Assembly (NCBI GenBank): GCA_900544825.1
Contig: UQWP01000053.1
Location: 1-26,183, forward strand
DNA length: 26,183 nucleotides
Reading direction: 5' to 3'
Source of the DNA: an uncultured Prevotella sp.
GTDB taxonomy: Bacteria > Bacteroidota > Bacteroidia > Bacteroidales > Bacteroidaceae
The position numbers were made by a program, and so were the translations under genes. The first letter of the stretch is position 1. Each line of letters starts with the position of its first letter. The notes under the pieces were generated by a model that was not told the DNA's origin, did not search any database, and saw only the letters and a program-made list of their open reading frames with translations. Positions 1-9,275 of this stretch are shown here, piece after piece.

Positions 1-2740
1 CTTTTGTCACGGTGATGGACAAGGACAGCAACGTGATAGATACCATGACTACGAGGGGATGGGGTAAACGCCTCTTTTATCATACTCAAGTGCCAGCACG
101 TCCTGCTTCTTATATCGTCAAGGCAGAGTGTGAAGGCTATGAATCGAAGTGTATCAATCATACCATCAAATACATCGCACGCAATAAAAGTTTCTTATTC
201 CCTTCGCTTCTGCTCAAGAAGAAATTCAATCATGATGTTGCCCTCGATGACGTGGTGGTGACTGGCACCAAGGTGAAGCTGGCTTACCGTGGTGACACGC
301 TCGTCTTTAACGCCAGTGCATTCAATGTGCCTGATGGTTCCATGCTCGATGCTCTTATAAGACAGATGCCGGGAGCCGAAATGAAGAGTAACGGCGATAT
401 TTACGTAAACGGAAAAAAGATAGATTATCTGCTCCTCAACGGAAAAGACTTCTTCAAGGGGAAGAATCAGGTGATGCTCGACAATCTTCCTTACTATACC
501 GTAAAGGAACTGAAGGTGTATGACCGTTCTTCTGAAAAAAGCCGACTCATGGGGAAGGAGATGGAGAAGAAAGACTATGTGATGGATGTGACTCTGAAGC
601 GTGAGTACTCCCGTGGATACATCGCCAACGTGGAGGCGGCGGGGGGAACCGAAGACCGCTATCTGGCTCGTCTCTTCGGACTCTACTACACTGACAATTC
701 ACGAATCTCGGTATTCGGCAACATGAATAACATGAACGAAACACGAAAACCGGGAAGTCAGGGTGACTGGTCGCCTTCCAACAGTCCGCAGGGACAAAAG
801 ACTACCCGCCAAGTGGGCGTTGACTTTAATACGACATCGAAGAGCCAGAAAATAAGAGAGCAGGGAAACGTTACGTTTGCTTGGGACAATACGCATGACT
901 TGACCCACAGCTCGCAGGAGAATTTTGCCTCTACTGGCAATATCTTCGGTAGAAGTATCAGTGATTCGCGCAGCGATAACCATAGTTTCAACCTCTACAA
1001 TACCTTCCAGGTGGATGGAAAGTTGGGAGTATGGTCGGATACCCGTATCGACTACTCCGACAGAAAGTCATCTTCGTCAAATCTCAGTGCTACTTATTCT
1101 GCCAACCCTGAAAGATGGGGGCGATATCAGGCAGACCATCGATTCTACCTTTGCACAGAATGTTAGTGGCAGCCTGCACGACATCATCACCAACCGGTCG
1201 CTCTATCAGTCACGCTCAAAAGTGCATGCATTCACAGGTAGTCAGACTGCTATGGTATACGTTGCCTTGGGGTGATAGAATAGATCTGGACATGTATGGA
1301 AAGTATGCCAGCTCCAAGCCAAACGAGTCTTTCAGCCTGAACCGCAATGAGTATTTCAAGACTGGCGAGAAGGATTTGCGTAACTATTACAGTGACAGCA
1401 GACAGAACAGCTATGAGATGAATGCCTGCTTGAAGTATAGAATAGAATTTCCATATACTAAATGGGCAATGTTTATAGGACCCAAATTTGCGCAGACCTA
1501 TCAATCGGTGAAGGGCTTGAAATACCGTCTGGATGAACTTGGCGGCGACTGGATAGCCAATCCGGAACTGATGTTCGCCACGCTGCCTTCTAACATGGAG
1601 CAGCTTTCGGGGGTGATAGACGAGGATGTGAGCAGAAGCTATCAAACGCTGAAAAAGAATACGTGTGGTGAACTTTTATTCCAAAGAGGTGGTCCTTCTT
1701 CGTACCTGGTTCTGTCGCTGAGCATTTCTGAAGAAAAGGAGCGACTTAATTACCATACATCGACTCTCGACACGATAGCCAGGAGAAGCCGTGTGGTATT
1801 CAGACCTTTGTTCATATACGATTGTAATGACGATAAGAAGACTATCCGCTTATATTATTATATGCAGAGCCAGACGCCTGATTTCTTCAGCATCATGCCA
1901 TACAGAGACAATTCGAATCCTCTGGCGGTGAGGGTGAACAATCCGGACCTGGAGAATTCGCTGTATCATCATTACGATGTAAACATCCGTTTCAACGGAC
2001 TCAAGAATCAGCAGTATATAGGATTCTTCGCTACGGGTAATTTCTATCACAATCTTGTGGGTACCCGCACTACTTATAATTCGCAGACGGGTGGCTACAC
2101 CTATATGAGTGATAATATTGGTGGTGGCGGCAACTGGGATTTCTGGACGACGACATCTTATGGTGTGGCTCTTGACAAGGCAAGATTGTTCCGTCTGGAT
2201 TATCGTCTGTGGTTTAACGGTTTGCGCCGCAAGGATTTTGATATAGCTTACGATGATAATTCTACCCAGCTCTGCTATGTGCTCAGAACTGAGTTGGGTA
2301 ACAGTTTGTACTTCAAGTATCAGAAAGACAAGTTGAGCATCAACTTGGGTGGAAAGGTGGAGTGGAAGCATGGTACGAGCGACCGCAGCAATTTCGAGAA
2401 ATTGAATGCCTATGATTTTGAGTATGGTGGCAACATGACTTACACCTTGCCTCTGGGCATTTCGCTTTCTACCGACCTGAAGGAATATTGCAGGCGTGGT
2501 TACAGCGAGAAGTCGTTTAACACCAGTGATCTGGTATGGAATGCCTCGCTATCCCGTTCGTTCTGCAAGGGCAAGCTGACGCTGAAGGCAGAGGCCTTTG
2601 ATATTCTTCAGAATCTCTCGAGCACCGTGTATGAGGTGGGCGGCCAGGGCAAGACCGAGAAATGGAACAACACCCTGCCAAGCTATGCGATGCTGCATTT
2701 GATGTATAAATTCAGCAAGGCGCCGAAGAATAAGAAATAA
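1..2740 (+). pseudogene. Outer-membrane beta-barrel / TonB-receptor-like protein, 5'-truncated by window edge, two frameshifts
   Basis: The open frame runs in from the left edge, so the true start is outside the window. Residues near the start resemble the end of a carboxypeptidase-regulatory-like domain. A plug-like segment follows (LDDVVVTGTKVKLAYRGDT, then NGKKIDYLLLNGKDFF), and then a long Tyr/Asn/aromatic-rich barrel ending MYKFSKAPKNKK. This is the large Bacteroidota outer-membrane barrel family related to TonB-dependent receptors; the substrate is unknown. The frame breaks twice. Near 1115-1121, at a run of five G, the first frame passes into the frame reading DIRQTIDSTFAQNV. Near 1250-1275, close to a run of four G, that frame passes into the one reading GDRIDLDMYGKYASS. 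Each break is a net +1 base. Protein similarity continues across both joins, so this was one gene. It is either a pseudogene or carries two homopolymer sequencing errors; the sequence alone cannot tell which. Confidence 0.75.
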
Positions 2741-2751
2741 TTGTGGGAGCA

Positions 2752-3527
2752 TTAATATGCCTTCAGTCGATACATCATACCAAGCTCTATACGGTCGGTA
2801 TTGTAATCCTTCAGACCGCACTCCTTGCTGTAGTCGTATTTTCTGCCTACGTAGGCAAGGAAGAAACGGAGGTCCTGTTTCTGCTTGCGGGCTGGATAGT
2901 ATTCCAGACTTCCTATGTAGCCGTATGCTGTACGATAGTTCTTGAACTTTTTATCCTTGGTGGCACTGGCTGTTTCCCACATGCCTTTCAGCATCAGGTT
3001 CCAGTCTTTGGCAAACTGCCAGTTCATCTTGGTAACGATGCCCTGGTAACGTACCTTGCTGAGATAGAGGTTGGTATAACCATTCTCTTCAGGGTCCGGA
3101 CTGATACTGCTAACCATCTCATTCACAATCTCCTTGGATGCAATCTTCATTCTGTCGAGATCATCGTATGTATGGTTGTAATCCACATACCACTGCAGCT
3201 TGCTAAGGTTCAGTTTCTGACCGAATCGGAAGAATCGGCTGTACTTTCCCTTGGCTTGTGTGCGGTGAGAATACGACCAGCGGGTCTGCAGTTCCATTCA
3301 TCAGTCTTGGAACTGTGTTCTGTCTGGAATGATTCTGCGAAGTTCACGTAGAAATTCAGCGCCTTCTGCTTCTTCTCGATATTGGTAACCTTGGTGTAGA
3401 GCGATTCGATGTTGCCATCATCTCCGCCCAGACCATCGTTGGTGCCTTGTGCCAAAGCATTGACTGGCAGTAGGCTAGCTATTGTAAAAGCTGAAAGCAT
3501 GATGCTTTTTGAATATTTTTGCTTCAT
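2752..3527 (-). pseudogene. Porin (Porin_O_P-like) with internal deletion and frameshift
   Basis: The N-terminal part (ATG at 3525-3527) has a signal peptide ending ALAQ (residues 24-27), an acidic Gly-rich stretch, a short coiled-coil-like segment (IESLYTKVTNIEKKQKA) and the first strand NFYVNFAESFQTE. The C-terminal part, in another frame from about 3297 down to the stop at 2752, is the last third of a barrel: LQTRWSYSHRTQAKGKYS, GQKLNLSKLQWYVDYNHT, then RIELGMMYRLKAY. Porins of this type are usually near 400 residues; only about 260 are left here. The join at about 3290-3300 goes straight from TDEWN to LQTRW and also changes frame. This indicates an internal deletion of very roughly 150 codons, estimated from family memory. 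It ends 11 bp from the convergent upstream gene. No functional full-length product is expected. Confidence 0.7.
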
Positions 3528-3560
3528 ATTTCTGAGGTTTTAAAAGGTTCAACATTTGGA

Positions 3561-3592
3561 CCTCTATCGTACTTGAAAACGTACGATAGAGG
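3561..3592 (-). other. Perfect 12-bp intergenic hairpin
   Basis: CCTCTATCGTAC (3561-3572) pairs exactly with GTACGATAGAGG (3581-3592) across the 8-nt loop TTGAAAAC. It lies between the DcuB remnant and the porin, both transcribed leftwards. Neither side has a run of T, so it is not a classic intrinsic terminator. It could be an intercistronic processing or stability hairpin, or an attenuator. Confidence 0.6.
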
Positions 3593-3617
3593 CCGTTTCC
3601 GCATATTACATTTGGGC

Positions 3618-3791
3618 TTATAGGAACTGGATGATTAAGTAACCTATTCCAATAGACACGATGGTAGTAGTGAAACCGGCTATCTGGAATGAGTGATTGA
3701 TAACAAATCGTCCGATGCCGCCTACTCGGGCACCGATAAAGATGAGCGCCAATACGATGGCGAGTTGTAAAAGTATGATAGCTGTTGCCAT
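3618..3791 (-). pseudogene. DcuA/DcuB C4-dicarboxylate transporter remnant, in-frame internal deletion (57 aa)
   Basis: A 57-codon frame begins with ATG at 3789-3791 and ends at TAA (3618-3620). Residues 1-27 (LLQLAIVLALIFIGARVGGI) match the characteristic first membrane segment of the anaerobic fumarate/succinate/aspartate antiporters DcuA/DcuB. Residues 26-57 (IGRFVINHSFQIAGF, then a last hydrophobic helix) match the extreme C-terminus of the same family. Family members are about 430-450 residues, so close to 390 codons from the middle are missing while the frame is kept. Ile-Gly occurs on both sides of the join, which suggests deletion through a short repeat. The remnant cannot transport, but it could still be translated as a small two-helix membrane protein. 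Similarity was judged by eye from knowledge of E. coli DcuA/DcuB. Confidence 0.65.
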
Positions 3792-3914
3792 ATTGTTTGT
3801 TGTTTCTTGTTTTCGTTTGTAAAATTACAGCATTTTTGGCTTATCTTCTTTATAAAATTATGACCGAGATTTGTAAAAAACGCACCAAATGCACTAAAAT
3901 TCCAAAAAAAATAG

Positions 3915-3922
3915 TAAATTTG
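3915..3922 (+). promoter_or_regulatory. Candidate promoter (-7) of the HTCS gene
   Basis: TAAATTTG fits the Bacteroidota -7 consensus TANNTTTG. It lies about 70 bp before the HTCS start codon, giving a leader of some 65 nt. The half-sites seen at the fructan promoters are absent at the equivalent positions, so the regulator is probably not autoregulated through them. Confidence 0.5.
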
Positions 3923-3993
3923 CACTGAAACTCTTGTAGAGGCAACTCTTTCAGAGTCAATCTATCTATAAATTTAAACAATTCAATATATAT

Positions 3994-6795
3994 ATGAAAC
4001 GATATCTATACCTTATTATATATATAGGTCTGGTACTTGGGCTGTCGGCATGCAAGCAGCAGCCTAAGAAGTTCGTTATCGGTGTATCCCAATGCTCCGA
4101 GGATATCTGGCGCGACAAGCTTAATGATGAATTGAAGATGGGAGAGTATCTCAATGATTCGATTATCGTGAAGCTTGCCTCCTCGAATGATGACAATGTG
4201 TTGCAGAACAAGCAGGTTAATCAGTTCGTGGATGAGGGGGTGGATTTGCTGGTCATCTCTCCTAATCAGTTGAGTGCGATTTCCAAAGCGGTGGAGCGTG
4301 CTTACGAGAAAGGAATTCCGGTGATTCTGTATGATCGTATTTCCAGTACCGATAAATATACAGCATTCATCGGCTGCGACAACTATCTTATCGGTAAGTC
4401 AATGGGTAGCTTTATCGCTCAGAAACTTCAGGGTAAGGGACGCATTGTCGAGATTTGTGGATTGAATGGATCTTCGCCTGCCATGGAGCGTCATCTTGGT
4501 TTCATGGATGCTATCAAATCATATCCGGGTATCCAGGTAGTTGCCTCTGAAGGAGGCAACTGGAAGGAGGAAGGAGGCATCCAGGCAATGAAGCGCATCC
4601 TGAAGAAGACGCAGGACTTTGATTATGTCTTTGCTCACAACGACCGTCTGGCATGGGGCGCTTACGAGGCTGCCAAGCAGATGGGGCTGCAGCATCGTTA
4701 TAAATTTACGGGTGTTGATGGAATGGCTACCAAGGGTGGTGGTCTGGAGTTGGTGCGCGATGGCATCTTCGAGGCTTCGTATCTTTATCCTACTAAGGGT
4801 GATGAGGTGATTGCCTTGGCGATGAAAATCCTGAAGCATCAGCCTTTTGAGCGGAAAAACTATCTCAGTACATCTATCATTACCCGGGAAAATGCAGAAC
4901 TCACATTGATGGAGGCCAGGGATGCTGAGCGGCAGGCACATAATCTGAAGGCTTTGCATAAACAGGTGGATCGGTATCTTTCTGAGTATAATTCCCAGAA
5001 GGTGATGCTGATAGGTTTGGGACTGTTCCTGTTGGTTTGTATTGTCGCTGCTGCGATGATTTTCCGTAGTTACGTGGTAAAGGCTAAACTGAATGAGAAA
5101 CTGGCGAGAACCAATGGGGAGCTGAAGAGAGTGAATGGGGAATTGGAAAACAAGAACGAAGAGTTGAAACGACTGAACGAGGAGGTGTTGGAACTCACTC
5201 ATTCCCGTCTGGTATTCTTTACGAATATCAGTCATGAACTCCGTACTCCGTTGACTTTGATTGCCGACCCTGTGGAAATGCTTCTGGAGGACAGTGGTAT
5301 CAAGGGAAAGAGTCGTGAACTTTTGAAGATGGTGAAGCGTAATGCGGTAGCTCTGCAGCAACTGGTGAGCAGTATCCTCGATTTTCGCAAGATACAGAAC
5401 GGCAAGATGGAATTGACGCTTTATCGCTTCGACTTGGTGAAAGCTTTGAAAATGTGGGTAGGTGATTTCCAGCTTACTGCTGAGCGTAAGCAAATCAAGC
5501 TCCATTTGGATATAGCTGATTCAGTTGGTTCTCAGGAGGTGGTTGCAGATAAGGAGAAGATAGCTCGTGTTGTCTTCAATCTTCTGAGCAATGCCTTGAA
5601 ATATACACCTGCCGGTGGCGATATTTTCGTATCTCTGAAAGATGAGGATGGAAAGTTCCGCCTGGATGTGAGGGATACCGGCAAGGGAATCTCGCAGGAA
5701 GAGGCTGGCAAGATTTTCGAGCGTTTCTTCCAGGCTAAGGGAGCTGCAAGCGGTACGGGCATCGGCTTGGCTTTGGTGAAATCGTTTGTTGAACTGCATC
5801 ATGGCGAGGCTCGTGTAGAAAGTGAATTGGGTAAGGGATCCGACTTTTTCGTGGTGATTCCTCGTGAGCAGGAGGATAAGTCGCTAGTTATCCACACAGA
5901 TGTGGATAATGTGGATAACTCTGTAAACTCTTCTTTATCAGATGGTAAAACGTTGGTAAATGAGTCTGATCTGCAATATATCGACGATGGAGAGAGAAAA
6001 AGTGGAAAAGTACAGCAGTTACTGAGCGACAACACGAATAAGCCAACTATCCTGGTTATAGATGACAACAATGATATTCGTCAGTACGAACATACCCTTT
6101 TACAGGATGATTATATCGTCCTGGAAGCTGCTGATGGCAAGGAAGGTCTGGATGTAGCCAAGAAGGAAGTTCCCGACTTGGTGGTCTGTGATGTGATGAT
6201 GCCTGTGATGGATGGTCTGGAGTTTACCCAGAATCTGAAGACCCATACGGCAACCTCTCATATCCCTGTCATTATGCTTACGGCGAAGAATCTGGAAGAG
6301 CATCGTGCCGAGGGTTATGAGCATGGTGCTGATTCCTATATCACTAAGCCATTCCACAGCAAGGTACTCCTGGCACGTATCGAGAATCTGTTGAAGCAGC
6401 GCAAGCTTCTGAAGCATCTTTTCCATGGCTCTCAGGAGGCAGAGCAGGAAATCGCCGATTCTCATCTGGAAGATCGTGATAAGCAGTTCCTGAAACAGCT
6501 TCACGCCATCATTCTGAAGAATCTCTCGGATAGCGAGTTTGGCGTCGAGGATATCGGTAAGCAGATAGGCTTGAGCCGCGTCCAGCTTTATCGCAAGGTG
6601 AAGGCGATGACGGGGTCTTCGGTCGTTGATCTGCTCCGTAAGGCTCGTCTGGCGAAAGCAAAGCGCTTGCTGGAGTCCCGCAGCATGAGTGTTTCCGAGG
6701 TAGCCTATGATGTAGGCTTCTCTGCTCCTTCTTATTTCACCAAGTGTTTTAAGGATGAGTATGGCATGTTGCCGGGAGATGTGGGAAATGTATAA
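3994..6795 (+). CDS. Hybrid two-component system sensor/regulator (HTCS), fructose-sensing type
   Basis: This 933-residue one-protein signalling system spans the inner membrane. In order: a hydrophobic signal with a lipobox-like LGLSAC at 15-20; a periplasmic-binding-protein-like sugar sensor (about 26-310, FVIGVSQCSEDIWR, VDLLVISPNQ, GVDGMATKGGG); a transmembrane helix (about 336-358); a coiled coil (365-402); a histidine kinase with NISHELRTPL (H414), N-box NLLSNALKY (N533), DTGKGI and GTGIGLALV; a receiver domain with D690/D691, phosphoacceptor D733 (VCDVMMPVMDG) and K785; and a C-terminal AraC-type DNA-binding domain (about 840-930). A PBP-like sensor in place of beta-propeller repeats is the architecture of B. 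thetaiotaomicron BT1754, which binds fructose, and the GH32, permease and fructokinase genes nearby agree. It is the obvious candidate to bind the repeated half-sites at 9193, 10917, 14997 and 18841. A linker of about 60 residues separates kinase and receiver. Confidence 0.93.
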   Translation: MKRYLYLIIYIGLVLGLSACKQQPKKFVIGVSQCSEDIWRDKLNDELKMGEYLNDSIIVKLASSNDDNVLQNKQVNQFVDEGVDLLVISPNQLSAISKAVERAYEKGIPVILYDRISSTDKYTAFIGCDNYLIGKSMGSFIAQKLQGKGRIVEICGLNGSSPAMERHLGFMDAIKSYPGIQVVASEGGNWKEEGGIQAMKRILKKTQDFDYVFAHNDRLAWGAYEAAKQMGLQHRYKFTGVDGMATKGGGLELVRDGIFEASYLYPTKGDEVIALAMKILKHQPFERKNYLSTSIITRENAELTLMEARDAERQAHNLKALHKQVDRYLSEYNSQKVMLIGLGLFLLVCIVAAAMIFRSYVVKAKLNEKLARTNGELKRVNGELENKNEELKRLNEEVLELTHSRLVFFTNISHELRTPLTLIADPVEMLLEDSGIKGKSRELLKMVKRNAVALQQLVSSILDFRKIQNGKMELTLYRFDLVKALKMWVGDFQLTAERKQIKLHLDIADSVGSQEVVADKEKIARVVFNLLSNALKYTPAGGDIFVSLKDEDGKFRLDVRDTGKGISQEEAGKIFERFFQAKGAASGTGIGLALVKSFVELHHGEARVESELGKGSDFFVVIPREQEDKSLVIHTDVDNVDNSVNSSLSDGKTLVNESDLQYIDDGERKSGKVQQLLSDNTNKPTILVIDDNNDIRQYEHTLLQDDYIVLEAADGKEGLDVAKKEVPDLVVCDVMMPVMDGLEFTQNLKTHTATSHIPVIMLTAKNLEEHRAEGYEHGADSYITKPFHSKVLLARIENLLKQRKLLKHLFHGSQEAEQEIADSHLEDRDKQFLKQLHAIILKNLSDSEFGVEDIGKQIGLSRVQLYRKVKAMTGSSVVDLLRKARLAKAKRLLESRSMSVSEVAYDVGFSAPSYFTKCFKDEYGMLPGDVGNV

Positions 6796-6849
6796 TATAA
6801 CATCATATAATTAACGTAGTTTCTAATAACAACTAATTTTCAGAAGAAA

Positions 6850-9123
6850 ATGAAAAGAAAATCACTTTTATTACTATTAGTATGTCTCACCTTGCTGGCA
6901 CATGCAGTCAAGGTGAACGTAAACAATGCTGTAGATTTCGTAAATCCACTCGTGGGTTCTGATTCCAACCCCGAGCTTTCTACAGGTAATACTTATCCAG
7001 CCATAGCGATGCCATGGGGTATGAACTTCTGGGTTCCTCAGACCGGAAAAATGGGTGATGGATGGCAATACACCTATTCGGCTAAGAAGATCAGAGGATT
7101 GAAGCAGACTCATCAGCCAAGTCCTTGGATCAATGATTATGGTCAGTTCTCTCTCTTGCCTACCGTGGGTAAGCCTGTCTTTGATGAGGCGAAGCGTGCC
7201 AGCTGGTTCTCTCACAAGGCAGAGAAGGCTACACCTTATTATTATAGTGTCTATCTGGCAGACTATGATGTAACGGCAGAGTTGTGCCCTACAGAGCGTG
7301 CTGCCTTGATGGCTTTCACCTTCCCGAAGACTGATCAGGCCAATGTGGTGATTGATGCCTTTGACAAGGGAAGTTATATCCAGGTGATTCCTTCTGAACG
7401 TAAAGTAATCGGTTTTTCTACCCGCAACAGCGGGGGAGTACCAGATAATTTCCGCAATTACTTTGTCATCGAGTTCGATCACGACTTTGATGCATTCGTC
7501 AGTGTGAAGGATGGTCAACTGATTTCTGCTAACGAACAGAAGGGAAACCACGTGGGAGCTATCATTACTTTCAAAACCAGTCAGCGTGGTGAAAAGATTC
7601 AGGCACGTGTTGCTTCTTCGTTTATCAGCAGTGCCCAGGCCATGCTGAATCTCAAGGAATTGGGACAGGCAGACATGGATCAGCTCAAGCAGCAGGGACG
7701 TCAGCGTTGGAATGAAGTTCTGGGAAAGATAGAGGTGGAGGATGAGAATATCGACCATCTCCGCACTTTCTATAGCTGTCTTTATCGCTCTGTGCTCTTC
7801 CCTCGTGCTTTCTACGAGAAGGATGCGGCTGGCGAAATCGTGCATTACAGTCCTTACAATGGTACGATTCAGAAGGGTTATATGTTTACGGATACAGGCT
7901 TCTGGGATACTTTCCGCTGTCTCTTCCCGCTTCTCAACCTGATGTATCCATCCGAAAACGTGAAGATTCAGGAAGGTCTTGCCAATACCTATAAAGAGAG
8001 TGGTTTCCTGCCAGAGTGGGCAAGTCCGGGTCATCGTGGTTGTATGGTGGGCAATAATTCTGCCTCTGTGGTAGCCGATGCTTATCTTTCCGGTTTGCGT
8101 GGCTATGATATGGAAACGCTTTGGCAGGCTGTGGTTCATGGTACCCAGGCTGTTCATCCTCAGGTAAACTCTACCGGACGTTTGGGATATGAGTATTACA
8201 ATAAGTTGGGTTATGTGCCATACGATGTGAAGATCAATGAGAGTGTAGCCCGTACCTTGGAATATGCTTACGATGACTGGTGCATCTATCAGTTGGGTAA
8301 GGCTTTGGGTAAGTCGGCTAAGGAGCTGAAGCCTTTTGCCAAGCGTGCGATGAATTATCAGAAGGTATTTGATAAGGAAACGAAGCTGATGCGAGGAAGG
8401 TTGAAGAATGGCAAGTTCATGTCTCCTTTCAATCCTCTGAAGTGGGGCGATGCCTTTACAGAGGGTAATGCCTGGCATTATACCTGGTCGGTATTCCATG
8501 ATCCTCAGGGATTGATCCAGCTGATGGGCGGTAAGGATGCTTTCAATCAGATGCTCGACTCTGTCTTTATCCTGCCTCCTGTCTTCGACAACAGTTACTA
8601 TGGATATACGATTCATGAAATCCGTGAAATGCAGGTAATGGATATGGGTAATTATGCACACGGCAACCAGCCTATCCAGCACGCCATCTATCTTTATGGC
8701 TATAGCGGTCAGCCTTGGAAGACTCAGTATTGGATTCGCCAGGTGATGGACAAGCTTTATACGCCAGCCCCTGATGGTTATTGTGGTGATGAGGACAATG
8801 GTCAGACTTCAGCCTGGTATGTCTTCTCGGCGATGGGATTCTATCCTGTTTGTCCTGGAAGTGGCCAGTATGTGTTGGGAACTCCTTATTTCAAGTCGAT
8901 GAAACTTCATCTGGAAAATGGCAAGGAAGTAGATATCCAGTCGGAAGGCAAGGGATGCTATGTGGATGATATGTTGCTGAATGGCAAATCCTACCAGCAT
9001 AACTACCTTGATATGCGTTCTTTGATGCAGGGAACACAGATTACCTATCGCCTTTCTGAGCAGCCAAACTTGCAGCGAGGTACTCAAGAAGATGATATTC
9101 CTTACTCATTTTCAAGGAAATAG
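6850..9123 (+). CDS. GH92 alpha-mannosidase, secreted
   Basis: This 757-residue exo-acting alpha-mannosidase is predicted to need Ca2+. It has a signal peptide (about 1-19, LLLLLVCLTLLAHA), an N-terminal beta-sandwich domain (to about 290) and an (alpha/alpha)6 catalytic domain with GH92 signatures: YMFTDTGFWDTFR (344-356), GFLPEWASPGHRG (385-397), TEGNAWHYTW (537-546) and GDEDNGQTSAWYVFSAMGFY (646-665). By analogy with BT3990, E538 is the general acid and D647/D649 are the general-base pair. No lipobox is seen, so a periplasmic location is likely. It starts 54 bp after the HTCS with no promoter that I recognise, so it may be co-transcribed with it. A mannosidase is an unexpected partner for fructan genes; linkage specificity cannot be read from the sequence. 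Confidence 0.93.
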   Translation: MKRKSLLLLLVCLTLLAHAVKVNVNNAVDFVNPLVGSDSNPELSTGNTYPAIAMPWGMNFWVPQTGKMGDGWQYTYSAKKIRGLKQTHQPSPWINDYGQFSLLPTVGKPVFDEAKRASWFSHKAEKATPYYYSVYLADYDVTAELCPTERAALMAFTFPKTDQANVVIDAFDKGSYIQVIPSERKVIGFSTRNSGGVPDNFRNYFVIEFDHDFDAFVSVKDGQLISANEQKGNHVGAIITFKTSQRGEKIQARVASSFISSAQAMLNLKELGQADMDQLKQQGRQRWNEVLGKIEVEDENIDHLRTFYSCLYRSVLFPRAFYEKDAAGEIVHYSPYNGTIQKGYMFTDTGFWDTFRCLFPLLNLMYPSENVKIQEGLANTYKESGFLPEWASPGHRGCMVGNNSASVVADAYLSGLRGYDMETLWQAVVHGTQAVHPQVNSTGRLGYEYYNKLGYVPYDVKINESVARTLEYAYDDWCIYQLGKALGKSAKELKPFAKRAMNYQKVFDKETKLMRGRLKNGKFMSPFNPLKWGDAFTEGNAWHYTWSVFHDPQGLIQLMGGKDAFNQMLDSVFILPPVFDNSYYGYTIHEIREMQVMDMGNYAHGNQPIQHAIYLYGYSGQPWKTQYWIRQVMDKLYTPAPDGYCGDEDNGQTSAWYVFSAMGFYPVCPGSGQYVLGTPYFKSMKLHLENGKEVDIQSEGKGCYVDDMLLNGKSYQHNYLDMRSLMQGTQITYRLSEQPNLQRGTQEDDIPYSFSRK

Positions 9124-9141
9124 CCGATAGCGATTCAAAAA

Positions 9142-9258
9142 ATCGTTCGGAAAGGGTGCAAAAATCGTTCATTTTCGATAAAAAGAGTGCAATGTACCAT
9201 TTTTTCTAGTTTTTGAACGATAATTATCCATGACTTTCGCTAAATCTTCATACTTTTG
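9142..9258 (+). promoter_or_regulatory. Orphan HTCS-type operator and promoter
   Basis: -7 box TACTTTTG (9251-9258), followed by CACCAGAAA, closely resembles the receptor and GH32 promoters. Half-sites: TGTACCAT (9193) and TGAACGAT (9214), which are 58 and 37 bp before the -7 box, and reversed CGTTCAT (9166) at 85 bp. A further reversed half-site, ATCGTTC, lies at 9142. There is no -33 TTTG. No open reading frame follows before the terminator at 9548. Confidence 0.6.
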
Positions 9259-9275
9259 CACCAGAAATTTGAAGT

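Noticed and set aside
6877..8682. 601-codon minus-strand frame opposite the GH92 gene
   Set aside because: Antisense shadow with low-complexity His/Ile/Leu-rich translation; the plus-strand GH92 signatures are unambiguous.
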